A stretch of 52,924 nt of DNA from an uncultured Lactobacillus sp. (GTDB taxonomy: Bacteria; Bacillota; Bacilli; Lactobacillales; Lactobacillaceae), in contig NZ_CARBVX010000015.1 of NCBI RefSeq assembly GCF_948948975.1, positions 1 through 52,924 of the forward strand, in the 5' to 3' direction. Under the pieces are notes generated by a model. The model was not told where the DNA came from, made no database searches, and saw nothing but the letters and a program-made list of their open reading frames with translations. The position numbers were made by a program, and so were the translations under genes. Shown here piece by piece: positions 23,263 to 32,858 of this stretch (within the stretch, counting starts at the first letter, position 1; the number at the start of each line of letters is the position of its first letter).

Positions 23263-24925
23263 AGAGGACATAATTGATTATTTAATCCCGATTAGTATAG
23301 GAATTACGATAGCGATTTTGCTAGTCTTACCCCAATTAATAAATCGTATTGGATTCACCGGTGATGATACAATTTTTCATTTTAGTAGATTTTTGGATAC
23401 AGCTGAACAAATAAAAAATCATAATTTTAGTTATTTTCAAATGATTTATGGAATGGGACAAACTGGTCGAATCATTAATGCCTTGTATGGTCCATTGTTT
23501 GCCTATTTAATGGGAGTATTAGTCTTAATATCAGGATCATGGTTTAGATTTCAGATATTATTAACTATATTGCTTTTTATTATAGGATCTGTAGGTTTCT
23601 TTAAACTATCAAGAAAAATAAATATATCTAGGACAGTCGCTAGTATTGTTACATCTTTATTTTTGGTTACTGGTTATACTTTTTATTGGATTTATTCAAA
23701 TAATGGGAATTGCTTAGGTGCATTTTTGATGCCTTATGTGCTTATGCAGGGAATTGATTTAATTAATAGCGATAAAAAGGAAATTAACTGGATAACTTTA
23801 GGTATTACTATTTCTATTTTGGCTCAAATACACTTATTGAGTACTTTTATGGCTGTTTTAGTACTTGTTCCTTGTTTCATTTATGGACTGATACATTCTA
23901 CAGATAAAAAAAGACTGTGGATTAATGTAGGAAAGTCAATTGTTTTATTTATAATTTTGACAGCTAACGTTTGGGGCGCCTTTATTGATCTGTATACCAC
24001 TAATACATTGTCGGCACCTCTTGATTTTCCAGCTGTTAACAGTACTTTAAATTTATTTGCTTTTGGTAAAACTACAATGTGGAAATCTATCACTGGAGTA
24101 ACCACTGTTTTACTATGTTTACAATTGATTTATGTAGGATTTAATTTTAAATCTTCAAAATTAAATACATTTTTAACCTTAGAAGGATTAGTATTTTTAT
24201 TATTAAGTTCAAATTTGTTCCCCTGGAGTTTTATTGATAAAGAACTTCCAGCGGTCTCAAGCTATTTTCAATTTCCTAATCGTTTTACGGTTTTAGCTTA
24301 TCCGTTATTATATTTGGGTATTGGTTTAACTCTTACTGAAATTAATAAAAAATGGGGTCTAAAAGTAGGAATAGTAGTCAATGTATTAGTACTTTTGGTC
24401 GCTATATGTAACTATAATTCCGATCTAACTGAGGTTAATAATAAAGTTCTGTATGAAAGAACAAATTCTCAAAGAATAGAAAAATTTAAAGATAAAAATC
24501 TTTTACATTATTTCACACAACAGCCTAATAATCCTGATTATCTTCCTATTCAACGAAAAATCAGTTCATGGGATATAGAAAAACTAGTAGATAAAGAATT
24601 AATTTATGATCAAAGCGTTAATAAAACTGTGATTTCAAATGGTCGTCTTCAGTTGAAATGGAATGAAGAAGAGACAAGTATAAAAACTTTGCCAATTGTT
24701 ATGTATCACCAATCTGAGTTGAGCATAAATGGCAAAAAAGTAAAACCTAAACTAAATGTCATTGGAATGCCCCAAATTAAAGCTAAAAAAGGAGAGAATG
24801 TCGCAATTCTTTCATTTAAAACCCCAATTGCTTTTAAAGGTTTATTATGTGTTACTATAATAGGATGGCTTGGGATACTTACTTATAGTATGGTTAGTTT
24901 ATTTAAATACTGTAGCCGCAAATAG
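23249..24925 (+). CDS. Large membrane protein, GT-C/YfhO-like, paralogue 1
   Basis: A 558-residue protein with about 11-12 membrane segments. The first extracytoplasmic loop carries GDDTIFHFSRF (about 37-47), with the acidic pair typical of GT-C glycosyltransferases that use polyprenyl-phosphate sugars. The last 150 residues form an extracytoplasmic beta-rich domain (TLPIVMYHQSELSINGKK) followed by a final helix and basic tail, as in YfhO-type proteins. The next gene has the same plan and a similar C-terminal domain. A role in decorating wall or lipoteichoic polymers is inference. A PTPS-related membrane family is an alternative label. Confidence 0.6.
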   Translation: MKKYKEDIIDYLIPISIGITIAILLVLPQLINRIGFTGDDTIFHFSRFLDTAEQIKNHNFSYFQMIYGMGQTGRIINALYGPLFAYLMGVLVLISGSWFRFQILLTILLFIIGSVGFFKLSRKINISRTVASIVTSLFLVTGYTFYWIYSNNGNCLGAFLMPYVLMQGIDLINSDKKEINWITLGITISILAQIHLLSTFMAVLVLVPCFIYGLIHSTDKKRLWINVGKSIVLFIILTANVWGAFIDLYTTNTLSAPLDFPAVNSTLNLFAFGKTTMWKSITGVTTVLLCLQLIYVGFNFKSSKLNTFLTLEGLVFLLLSSNLFPWSFIDKELPAVSSYFQFPNRFTVLAYPLLYLGIGLTLTEINKKWGLKVGIVVNVLVLLVAICNYNSDLTEVNNKVLYERTNSQRIEKFKDKNLLHYFTQQPNNPDYLPIQRKISSWDIEKLVDKELIYDQSVNKTVISNGRLQLKWNEEETSIKTLPIVMYHQSELSINGKKVKPKLNVIGMPQIKAKKGENVAILSFKTPIAFKGLLCVTIIGWLGILTYSMVSLFKYCSRK

Positions 24926-24983
24926 AAAATTTGCCATACTATGAATATTAGTGTATTTAGGCTCATAGGAAGTTGGTTTAGTA

Positions 24984-26588
24984 ATGTTTTCAAAGAATAA
25001 AATAAAATATCAGTCACTCTTAATTGGTGTCTTTTTATTGTTTTGTGCGTTTATAGCAACGTATCCATCTTTTTTAAATAGTTATTTTAAAATTACAATG
25101 GATGGACATTTCCCACCACTTGTTAATTTTATGGGATTTGGTCATTGGGGAAATGCTTTTACAGGGATGTATCCTTGGATTAGCGGACTATTTTTTATAA
25201 TACCGAGAATAGTGTTTACAAATCCAATTCATGCGATTATGATTAGCTATTTTTTAGTAAATCTATTTACTTTAATTAATGCCTATTTTCTTAGTCGTGA
25301 ATTGACTAAAAAGTATTATTGGCAATTATTAGGAACTCTATTATATGAGTTTAATACATATCACTTATGTGTTCTTTATGGAAGAGATGCTCTCGGAGAG
25401 GCATTAGCTTATACTTTCCTACCACTTGTATTTTTAGGCTGTATTCAGATATGGAATAATAAAAAAGTGGGAATATTGACACTGGCTCTTGGCATGGGAA
25501 TGACGGCTAATTCGCATGTTATTACAATGGCATTTACTTGTCTATTTATAGTCATTATTGAAATTTTTAGGATTTTTGGAAGGAAAATTACTTTAAAAGA
25601 AGTTGTAAGATTTATTTATGCAGCTTTGATTACAGGATTGATTGCATGTTTTAGTTTATTAAATATGCTTACGTTAATGCAATCAAACGAGCTATTAACG
25701 CCAGGTAAAGGCCTTAGCCAAGTAATTCCAAGCGAAATGTTTGATGCTATGTTGAATAATAGTATTAGTGATAACTTCAGTAGAAGTTGGAATATAGGGA
25801 TAATCGCTTTCATAATGCTATTGTTTTTAACATTTCAGCTCTTTACCAAAAAAGAGGGAACTTGGAAATATTGGACATTAGGTGCTTGGGCTGTTTTAAT
25901 ATCTACATTCTCGTGGATCCCATATTCTAATTTCGTTGTGAACAGCTTTTTTGGAAATATTCAATTTTTGGGTAGATTAAATTCTTTTGTAGTTGTATTT
26001 TTAGTTATTGCTACAGTTTTATACTTTGATAAGTATGGTGCAAAATTATCAGAAAAAACTACATTTTATGTAATTTCGGCTCTTATGATGCTTACTTGTA
26101 TTTTTGGGTGTGCAACCTACCAAACGCAATTGAACGACAATCCGATTCGATACTATATAACCAAGGAAAATTATTATAGTACGATTAATGACGCAACTAA
26201 TGCTCAGCATGATTATATGATCACAAAGAACAATAAAGAAGTAATAAGTCAAAAAGTTTTAGATGAAACACCTAAATCATTAAAGACGGTTGATTCGAAC
26301 TTTAATTCTTTGATATTATCATTTAATGAAAAAAATGGTCAGAAAGTTACATTGCCTTTCATGCTGTATAATGGTGTTAATTATCAGGTTAAGGTAAATG
26401 GGAAAAATATCCGAAACTTTAATTCAGGGCAAGTATTATCAATAAAATCACGTACTGGCAGAAATATAGTCAAAGTAACTTCATCTCCAAGTGCACTTAA
26501 TATATTTACCTTTGTAATTAGTATGATATCGATAACAATTGTATCTATACTTTTAATTATGAATATTGTAAAAAATAAGAAAAATTGA
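24984..26588 (+). CDS. Large membrane protein, GT-C/YfhO-like, paralogue 2
   Basis: A 534-residue protein with about 11 membrane segments. The first outer loop has MDGHFPPLVNF (about 39-49) with one Asp in the place of the acidic pair of its neighbour. A second conserved-looking loop reads GRDALGEALAY. The C-terminal outer domain (TLPFMLYNGVNYQVKVNGKN) aligns by eye with that of the preceding gene (TLPIVMYHQ, SINGKK), which supports common descent. The two genes are 58 bases apart, with no terminator between, so they are probably one transcript and may work together. Function unknown beyond likely lipid-linked sugar transfer. Confidence 0.6.
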   Translation: MFSKNKIKYQSLLIGVFLLFCAFIATYPSFLNSYFKITMDGHFPPLVNFMGFGHWGNAFTGMYPWISGLFFIIPRIVFTNPIHAIMISYFLVNLFTLINAYFLSRELTKKYYWQLLGTLLYEFNTYHLCVLYGRDALGEALAYTFLPLVFLGCIQIWNNKKVGILTLALGMGMTANSHVITMAFTCLFIVIIEIFRIFGRKITLKEVVRFIYAALITGLIACFSLLNMLTLMQSNELLTPGKGLSQVIPSEMFDAMLNNSISDNFSRSWNIGIIAFIMLLFLTFQLFTKKEGTWKYWTLGAWAVLISTFSWIPYSNFVVNSFFGNIQFLGRLNSFVVVFLVIATVLYFDKYGAKLSEKTTFYVISALMMLTCIFGCATYQTQLNDNPIRYYITKENYYSTINDATNAQHDYMITKNNKEVISQKVLDETPKSLKTVDSNFNSLILSFNEKNGQKVTLPFMLYNGVNYQVKVNGKNIRNFNSGQVLSIKSRTGRNIVKVTSSPSALNIFTFVISMISITIVSILLIMNIVKNKKN

Positions 26589-26603
26589 AAACTTGAGTAA
26601 AGC

Positions 26604-26647
26604 AAAAGCTTTCTGGAATTGACTTTAAAAATTCTAGAAAGCTTTTT
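26604..26647. terminator. Terminator between the membrane pair and ybaK (bidirectional)
   Basis: AAAAGCTTTCTGGAATT and AATTCTAGAAAGCTTTT pair over 17 bases with one GU, with T-runs usable from both sides. The flanking genes are convergent. Confidence 0.92.
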
Positions 26648-26658
26648 ACTTAATCTTA

Positions 26659-27162
26659 TTATTCTAATAAATCAACAAAAGTAGCATCCGTAACTTTTTG
26701 TAAATCATCAGGATTGATCATGATACTTCTACCAACCTCACCACTTGAAACAGCAATTTGATCATGTTCTTTCATACTGCTATCTAGGTAGATAGGAAAA
26801 TGATGCTTTTGGTAAATTCCAATTGGAGTGTTGGCTCCATGAACATAACCAGTAGTTGCGACTAGCTTCTTAAGTGGAAGTAATTCACATTTTTTGTTAC
26901 CAGAAGCTTTAGCAAGTTTTTTCATACTTAAGTGCTCGGTAACAGGAACAACCCCAACTACAGGACTATTTTTATTTCCCTCACATACCAAGGTTTTGTA
27001 GACCAAAGCCTCTTCATCGTCTAAAATGGAAGTATCCATTTGTTTAACATCGCCTTTTTGAACTGTGGCGAATTGTAATTGCTTATATGGAATCTTTTGT
27101 TGGTCGAGCATCTTCTCAATCAACGTTTTATTAAGTTTTTTCTTTTTATTTTTTTTCGACAT
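26659..27162 (-). CDS. ybaK: Cys-tRNA(Pro)/aminoacyl-tRNA deacylase (YbaK/EbsC)
   Basis: Removes cysteine or other wrongly attached amino acids from tRNA-Pro. Start at 27162 because AAAGG lies 6 bases upstream; the in-frame GTG at 27171 overlaps that site. The 167-residue protein has a very basic N terminus (SKKNKKKKLNK) and the YbaK core: conserved Lys in VYKTLV, VPVTEHL, YVHGANTPIG and the terminal SSGEVGRSI motif. The gene is monocistronic and divergent from prmA, with 61 bases between starts. Confidence 0.9.
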   Translation of the reverse strand: MSKKNKKKKLNKTLIEKMLDQQKIPYKQLQFATVQKGDVKQMDTSILDDEEALVYKTLVCEGNKNSPVVGVVPVTEHLSMKKLAKASGNKKCELLPLKKLVATTGYVHGANTPIGIYQKHHFPIYLDSSMKEHDQIAVSSGEVGRSIMINPDDLQKVTDATFVDLLE

Positions 27163-27223
27163 TTTTCTCACCTTTTAATATCATAAACGTGAGAATTTAA
27201 CATGTCAAAAGGGGACAAGATTA

Positions 27224-28171
27224 GTGAAATTATTAGCGATAAAAGTTGAATGTAGTCATGAATTAGAGGATGGATTAAGTTTCTTCATGCAGGATGAACT
27301 GGATGCACAGGGAATTGAAAGTCGTAAGCGTAGTGACTTTGTTTTAGAGGGTCAAAAACATGATAGTAGTTTAGTTGAACTAGATGATATTGAAAATCTA
27401 CCTGAAGATTTGGAATTAACGGCATATTTCGATTATGAAAATGCTGATAAAAAGAAGCTAGTTCAAAAGATTACTGACAAGATAGCTGAAATGAAAAGCT
27501 ACGGTTTAGACGCTGGTAAGGTTTCAATTAGTACTAAGGAAGTAGCTGATGAAGATTGGAATACGGCTTGGCAAAAATACTACCATGTAATTGATTTTTC
27601 AAGACACTTAGCTATTGTTCCTGAATGGGAAGACTATCAACCAGTTTTTTCTGATCAACAATTGATTCGTTTAGATCCAGGACTTGCCTTTGGTACTGGG
27701 GGTCATACAACAACACAATTAGTTTTGCTTGCTATGGAACGTGCTTTAGTTAAGCCGATGTCTGTTTTAGATGTTGGTACAGGATCTGGTATTTTAGCAA
27801 TTGCTGCAAGTAAGCTAGGAGCAAGCCATGTGTTAGGAACTGACATTTCTGATGAAGCTGTTACTGCAGCTAAAGAAAATATTGCCTTAAATAATATTGA
27901 CAATGTTGATGTGCGCAAGGCTAATCTGTTAAAAGATGTTGATGAAAAATATGATCTAATCGTGGCAAATATTTTGGCTGATATTCTGTTAGAATTAATT
28001 CCGGATCTAGATAATCATTTGAATGAAAATGGTAAAATTATTTTCTCAGGAATTGATTATTTACAACTTCCTAAGATAGAGAAGGCGCTAGAAGAGAATA
28101 ATTTTGTAATTAAAATGAAAATACAAGAAGGCCGCTGGATTGGATTATTAATTGCTAGAAAACCAAATTAA
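27224..28171 (+). CDS. prmA: Ribosomal protein L11 methyltransferase
   Basis: S-adenosylmethionine-dependent enzyme that trimethylates L11. The start is GTG with AAAAGGGG upstream. The N-terminal 110 residues are the substrate-recognition domain. The catalytic domain has GLAFGTGGHTTT (about 147-158), SAM motif I DVGTGSGIL (about 177-185), GTDISDEAV, and motif IV VANILADIL (about 247-255). The 315-residue length is normal. It is followed by a small membrane protein gene and relA. Confidence 0.96.
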   Translation: MKLLAIKVECSHELEDGLSFFMQDELDAQGIESRKRSDFVLEGQKHDSSLVELDDIENLPEDLELTAYFDYENADKKKLVQKITDKIAEMKSYGLDAGKVSISTKEVADEDWNTAWQKYYHVIDFSRHLAIVPEWEDYQPVFSDQQLIRLDPGLAFGTGGHTTTQLVLLAMERALVKPMSVLDVGTGSGILAIAASKLGASHVLGTDISDEAVTAAKENIALNNIDNVDVRKANLLKDVDEKYDLIVANILADILLELIPDLDNHLNENGKIIFSGIDYLQLPKIEKALEENNFVIKMKIQEGRWIGLLIARKPN

Positions 28172-28203
28172 AAATATTAATTAAAAGAAAAGGTAAGCGA
28201 AAA

Positions 28204-28584
28204 ATGAAGAAAAATAGTGAAGAAAAGAAAAATTTTAATTTTAGGGTTTCATGGAGTAAAATAAATGAAAAGTCATTTATGCCTCTTATTTGGTTAACTT
28301 TATTAGGAGTAATTGTTTGGATTATCTGTCCACTCGTTCATCTAAGTCGAGTTTGGCGAATTGGACTGGTTTTCTTTATTTTTAATACTTATTTAAGCTA
28401 CCAAATTGGTCGTATTATGCAAATTAGGAAGTTAAGCTACTGGTGGCTGCTTCTTTTTCCTGTAGTTTTTGCTATTGCAGTTTTAATTCACTTTGCTAAA
28501 TATAATTTCTTATTGTGCTTAGTATATTTAAGTTTTGAATTATTTGGTTTATGGCATGATGATTTTTACAAAGAAAAGAAATAG
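28204..28584 (+). CDS. Hypothetical membrane protein, 126 aa
   Basis: ATG with a weak AAAGG site. The Lys-rich N terminus (KKNSEEKK) is followed by three to four hydrophobic segments, at about 26-46, 51-66, 78-95 and 99-113. It lies 32 bases after prmA and 17 before relA and is presumably in the same transcript. Conserved neighbourhood could suggest a stress-related role, but nothing in the sequence supports a specific function. Confidence 0.7.
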   Translation: MKKNSEEKKNFNFRVSWSKINEKSFMPLIWLTLLGVIVWIICPLVHLSRVWRIGLVFFIFNTYLSYQIGRIMQIRKLSYWWLLLFPVVFAIAVLIHFAKYNFLLCLVYLSFELFGLWHDDFYKEKK

Positions 28585-28601
28585 AGAATAGGTGATGCGT
28601 T

Positions 28602-30851
28602 ATGTCAAAATATCATGAAATGACTCATGAAGAAGTTCTTGCTGAATGTAAGAAATATATGAATGATGAACACTTAGCTTTTGTTGAATCAGCATATGAA
28701 TTTGCTAAGAAAGCACATGAGGGTCAATTCAGAGTTTCCGGGCAACCTTATATCATTCATCCCACTCAAGTTGCTGGAACATTGGCAACTTTACGTTTAG
28801 ATCCTGATACAGTAGCGGCTGGATATTTACATGATACGGTTGAAGATACACCCGTAACTAACGATGATATTAAAGAAAAATTTGGTAAGGACGTTGCATT
28901 TATTGTTGATGGTGTGACTAAATTAAGCAAGATTCAATATAAATCTAAGAGCCATGAAGAATACTTGGCTGATAATCACCGTAAGATGTTAATTGCGATG
29001 GCTAAAGATTTACGGGTAATCATGGTTAAATTAGCCGACCGTTTACATAATATGCATACTTTAGACCATTTGCGCCCAGATAAACAAAGAAGAATTGCAG
29101 ACGAAACCTTAGATATCTATGCTCCTCTTGCTGATCGTTTAGGTATTGGAACAATTAAGTGGGAACTGGAAGATATGAGTTTACATTATCTCAACCCACA
29201 ACAATATTACCGAATTGTTAATTTGATGCAGTCTAAGCGAAGTGAGCGTGAAGGATATATTGCTGATGCAATCTCGACTTTGAAGCAAACCTTAGATAGC
29301 TTAGGCATTAAGTATGAGATTTATGGTCGTCCAAAACATATTTATTCAATTTATAAAAAAATGGTTAATAAGCACAAAGACTTTAGTGAGATTTATGACT
29401 TATTAGCTGTTCGAGTAATCGTTAAATCTGTGAAAGATTGTTATGCTGTTTTAGGTGCGGTCCATACTAAATGGAAGCCAATGCCAGGTCGTTTTAAGGA
29501 TTATATTGCTGTTCCAAAGGTAAACGGTTATCAATCCCTTCATACTACAATTATTGGACCGGGTGGCAAGCCACTAGAGATTCAAATTAGAACAGAAGCT
29601 ATGCACCAAGTTGCTGAATATGGTGTCGCTGCTCACTGGGCATATAAAGAGGGTGTCAAGGGAGAAGTCGAGCAAACAGATGCAAATAAAAAGCTCAATA
29701 TGTTCCAAGAAATTCTTGAGCTTCAAAATGAGACCAAAGACTCTCATGAATTTATGAAGAGTGTTAAAACAGATATCTTCTCAGATAGGGTATATGTTTT
29801 TACACCTAAAGGTGATGTTTATGAACTTCCTAAAGGCTCAGGTCCTTTAGATTTTGCCTACATGATTCACTCAGAAGTTGGTGCACATTCTGTTGGGGCT
29901 AGAATTAATGGTAAAATTGTTCCCCTAGACTACAAATTAAAAACTGGTGACATCGTTGAAATGTTAACTCAAGCATCAGCTCGTCCATCTCGCGACTGGG
30001 TTAACTTAGTTAAAACTTCACGTGCTCGTAATAAAATCAAGCGCTTCTTTAAGACTGAAGATAGAGAAGAAAACATTGAAAAGGGACAAAGCATGATTGA
30101 ACAGGAATTGTCAAATCGTGATTTAGTTCCTAAAGAATTCATGACTAAAGCTGATGTTCAGCGAGTTATTGATCATTTCAACTATCACAACGATGAAGAG
30201 TTGTTTGCTGCAGTTGGGTATGGTGAAGTTTCTGCGGCAACAGTCGCAAATCGTTTAACTGAAGATTTACGTAAAAAAGCTGAAGATGAAAAGCAACGTC
30301 AACTTGAAGAGAAAATCATGAACGCTGGCCAGCAAAGTACTGAAGAAGATAACGATTCAGATGCTCCAGCAGATATTATGCGTGTTAAGCATAATAATGG
30401 AGTGATGGTCCAGGGTGTATCTGACTTAATGCTTCATTTAGCTAAGTGTTGTAATCCAGTCCCGGGTGATCCAATTATTGGTTATGTAACTAAAGGACGC
30501 GGCGTAACTATTCATCGTGCAGATTGTCCAAATATAACCGAAGAAGCTAAAAAGCAGGGTCGATTGATTGATGTTGCTTGGGAAAACATTGCCAAAGACA
30601 AGAATAAAGAAAACTATAATGCTGATATTGAAATTTATGGTTTTAATCGTTCGCGTCTCTTAAGTGATGTAATAAATGCACTAAATTCTAAGACTAAGAA
30701 TATTGTCAATATTTCTGGAAAAGTAGACAGTAATAACATGGCTCATATTTATGCAACGGTTTCAGTTAGAGATGCAACTCATTTGGAAGATATTTTAAGT
30801 CGAATGAGGGATGTACCAAATGTTTATGAAGCAAAGAGGTCAATTAATTAA
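28602..30851 (+). CDS. relA: Bifunctional (p)ppGpp synthetase/hydrolase RSH
   Basis: Controls the stringent alarmone (p)ppGpp. A 749-residue long RSH: HD hydrolase domain with HDTVEDT (about 77-83) and HYIIHP-like region, synthetase domain with LLAVRVI and YQSLHTT (about 308-314), TGS domain (about 395-455, [17 protein letters not shown]), a Cys-bearing zinc-finger-like motif ([10 protein letters not shown], about 618-627) and a C-terminal ACT domain (about 670-749). HD residues are intact, so both activities are expected. The stop overlaps the start of dtd by one base. Confidence 0.96.
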   Translation: MSKYHEMTHEEVLAECKKYMNDEHLAFVESAYEFAKKAHEGQFRVSGQPYIIHPTQVAGTLATLRLDPDTVAAGYLHDTVEDTPVTNDDIKEKFGKDVAFIVDGVTKLSKIQYKSKSHEEYLADNHRKMLIAMAKDLRVIMVKLADRLHNMHTLDHLRPDKQRRIADETLDIYAPLADRLGIGTIKWELEDMSLHYLNPQQYYRIVNLMQSKRSEREGYIADAISTLKQTLDSLGIKYEIYGRPKHIYSIYKKMVNKHKDFSEIYDLLAVRVIVKSVKDCYAVLGAVHTKWKPMPGRFKDYIAVPKVNGYQSLHTTIIGPGGKPLEIQIRTEAMHQVAEYGVAAHWAYKEGVKGEVEQTDANKKLNMFQEILELQNETKDSHEFMKSVKTDIFSDRVYVFTPKGDVYELPKGSGPLDFAYMIHSEVGAHSVGARINGKIVPLDYKLKTGDIVEMLTQASARPSRDWVNLVKTSRARNKIKRFFKTEDREENIEKGQSMIEQELSNRDLVPKEFMTKADVQRVIDHFNYHNDEELFAAVGYGEVSAATVANRLTEDLRKKAEDEKQRQLEEKIMNAGQQSTEEDNDSDAPADIMRVKHNNGVMVQGVSDLMLHLAKCCNPVPGDPIIGYVTKGRGVTIHRADCPNITEEAKKQGRLIDVAWENIAKDKNKENYNADIEIYGFNRSRLLSDVINALNSKTKNIVNISGKVDSNNMAHIYATVSVRDATHLEDILSRMRDVPNVYEAKRSIN

Positions 30852-31288
30852 TGCGTGTTGTTATTCAAAGAGTAAATAAGGCACAAGTTGCTATTGATAA
30901 CGAAGTTGTAGGTAAAATTAAGCGTGGTTTTCTTTTATTAGTAGGCTTACGGGATGGCGACGAACTAGCACAAGTAAAAAAAGCCGCTGATAAAATTGCT
31001 AAAATGCGTATTTTTGAAGATGAAGATGGTAAAACTAATTTGTCTTTGAAAGATGTTAATGGAGAAATTCTAAGCGTTAGTCAGTTTACTTTGCTAGCAA
31101 ATACTAAAAAAGGAAATCGTCCAAGTTTTGTAGAAGCTATGCGTCCACCTAAGTCAAAACAATTATGGGAAGACTTTAATCATGAGTTAGAAGATAAGGG
31201 CTTCCATGTTGAGACAGGTGAATTTGGGGCTGATATGCAGGTCAGTTTAGAAAATGATGGTCCCTTTACAATTGTCTTAGACATTTAA
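30851..31288 (+). CDS. dtd: D-aminoacyl-tRNA deacylase
   Basis: Removes D-amino acids and glycine from mischarged tRNA. The 145-residue protein has the two signature elements: SQFTLLA (about 77-83), with the catalytic-site Gln, and the cis Gly-Pro of [10 protein letters not shown] (about 135-144). NRPSFVEAM is also typical. The start overlaps relA (TAATG), the usual relA-dtd pair of Firmicutes. Confidence 0.96.
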   Translation: MRVVIQRVNKAQVAIDNEVVGKIKRGFLLLVGLRDGDELAQVKKAADKIAKMRIFEDEDGKTNLSLKDVNGEILSVSQFTLLANTKKGNRPSFVEAMRPPKSKQLWEDFNHELEDKGFHVETGEFGADMQVSLENDGPFTIVLDI

Positions 31289-31340
31289 AATATTTAAGTA
31301 AAGGCTTACAAAGGTTGACTTTGTTGACGGAAAAATATAA

Positions 31341-31546
31341 GCTAAAAAGGAATTATCGATGACGAAGAATGTAGATTAGCATGATCTATCTCAGAGACCG
31401 CTTGTTTGGTGAGAATAGCGGATAGGTTGCGATCTGTGACACCTTTAGCAGATAATGGATCGTTTCGCGAGCGTTAATCGCAGCAAGCAAAAGGTGGTAC
31501 CGTGCTAATTTATTGCGCCCTTGACTCAGTTCAAGGGCGCTTTTTT
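31341..31546 (+). promoter_or_regulatory. T-box leader of hisS-aspS with overlapping Asp/His specifier (GACAC)
   Basis: The base of stem I pairs GCTAAAAAGG (31341-31350, two A bulged) with CCTTTAGC (31442-31449). Just 5' of that strand is GTGACA. By the register seen in the other two leaders of this window (codon, one purine, helix), the specifier is GAC (31438-31440, Asp); CAC (31440-31442, His) overlaps it. AGAGA and TTTGGTGAG stem I elements are present. T-box sequence AAAGGTGGTACCGTG at 31490-31504. Terminator GCGCCCTTGA/TCAAGGGCGC plus six T at 31515-31546. A likely promoter is TTGACT (31315) with TAAGCT (31338). Confidence 0.92.
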
Positions 31547-31570
31547 ATTACTATATTAAAGGATGATTAA

Positions 31571-32857
31571 ATGAAAGTTCAAAGACCAAAAGGTACAGTC
31601 GATATTTTGCCAGGAGAGTCTGGTTCATGGGAAAAAGTAGAATCTATCGCTAGGAACTTTTTTAAAAGAGCTAATTACCGTGAGATAAGAACACCTAGTT
31701 TTGAAAATTATGAAGTTTTTTCACGTTCTAGTGGTGAAACTTCAGACGTTGTTTCAAAAGAAATGTACGACTTTAACGATAAAGGGGGTCGTCACATTGC
31801 ATTGCGTCCTGAAGGAACAGCTGGTGTAGTGCGTGCTTATGTAGAAAATAAACTTTATGGTCCAGATGTTGTAAAGCCATTTAGTGTTTACTACATTGAT
31901 AATACTTTTAGATATGAAAGACCACAAGCTGGCCGTCAACGTGAATTCCACCAAATCGGTGTTGAAAGTTTTGGCTCTGATAGTCCATTGGCAGATGTAG
32001 AAACTTTAATGATGGCACATGATTTACTCGCTGAGTTAGGTGTTAAAAATTATGAGTTACACATTAACAGTTTGGGGAATGCTCAAGTTCGTGAAGCCTA
32101 TCATGATGCTTTAGTAAATTATTTCACACCAGTTAAAGATCAACTTTCTGAAGATTCACAACGTCGCTTAAGTCAAAATCCATTAAGAATCTTGGATTCA
32201 AAAGATGAACGAGATAAGAGGTTTTTACCTAATGCTCCTAAGATTGTTGACTACTTAGATGATGAGTCTCGGGAAAACTTTAAAACAATTACTGATATGT
32301 TAGAGCAATTAGGCATTAACTATGTAATGGATGATGATTTAGTTCGTGGTCTTGATTACTACACTGGAATTATTTTTGAGTTCATGGTTGAAGATAAGAA
32401 CTTATGGGAATCAGCAACTACAATTTTAGGTGGAGGTCGCTACAACCACTTAGTTGAAGAGTTTGATGGGCCAGAAACACCTGCAGTTGGTTTTGGTATT
32501 GGTGAAGAAAGATTAATGCTTGTATTGAAAGAGCAAAATCCAGCGCTTTTCCAAGAAGAAGGAATAGATTTCTTTATTACTAATATTGGTGCAGGAACTG
32601 AATTCAAAGCTATTGAAGTTGCACGTAGTTTACGTGAACAAGGATTTAGTGCACAATATGATGTTGACCAAAAGAAGCTTAAACAACAGTTTAGAAAAGC
32701 TGATCGTGTTCATGCAACATTTGTAATTACTTTAGGAGCTAAAGAATTAGAAAATGGCGTTTTAAATATTAAGCGTTTGAGTGATGGTAAAACCATTGAT
32801 CTTAGCTTAGAAGATATCAATAATATGCAAGATGTTATAAATAAATTGGAGGATTAA
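31571..32857 (+). CDS. hisS: Histidyl-tRNA synthetase
   Basis: Class II synthetase, 428 residues. Motif 2 [16 protein letters not shown] (about 117-132), His-specific signatures [10 protein letters not shown] (about 257-266) and the motif 3 region GFGIGEERL (about 305-313). C-terminal anticodon-binding domain from about 330. Start ATG has AAAGGATG upstream. It is first in the hisS-aspS operon, one base before aspS. Confidence 0.97.
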   Translation: MKVQRPKGTVDILPGESGSWEKVESIARNFFKRANYREIRTPSFENYEVFSRSSGETSDVVSKEMYDFNDKGGRHIALRPEGTAGVVRAYVENKLYGPDVVKPFSVYYIDNTFRYERPQAGRQREFHQIGVESFGSDSPLADVETLMMAHDLLAELGVKNYELHINSLGNAQVREAYHDALVNYFTPVKDQLSEDSQRRLSQNPLRILDSKDERDKRFLPNAPKIVDYLDDESRENFKTITDMLEQLGINYVMDDDLVRGLDYYTGIIFEFMVEDKNLWESATTILGGGRYNHLVEEFDGPETPAVGFGIGEERLMLVLKEQNPALFQEEGIDFFITNIGAGTEFKAIEVARSLREQGFSAQYDVDQKKLKQQFRKADRVHATFVITLGAKELENGVLNIKRLSDGKTIDLSLEDINNMQDVINKLED

Positions 32858-32858
32858 C

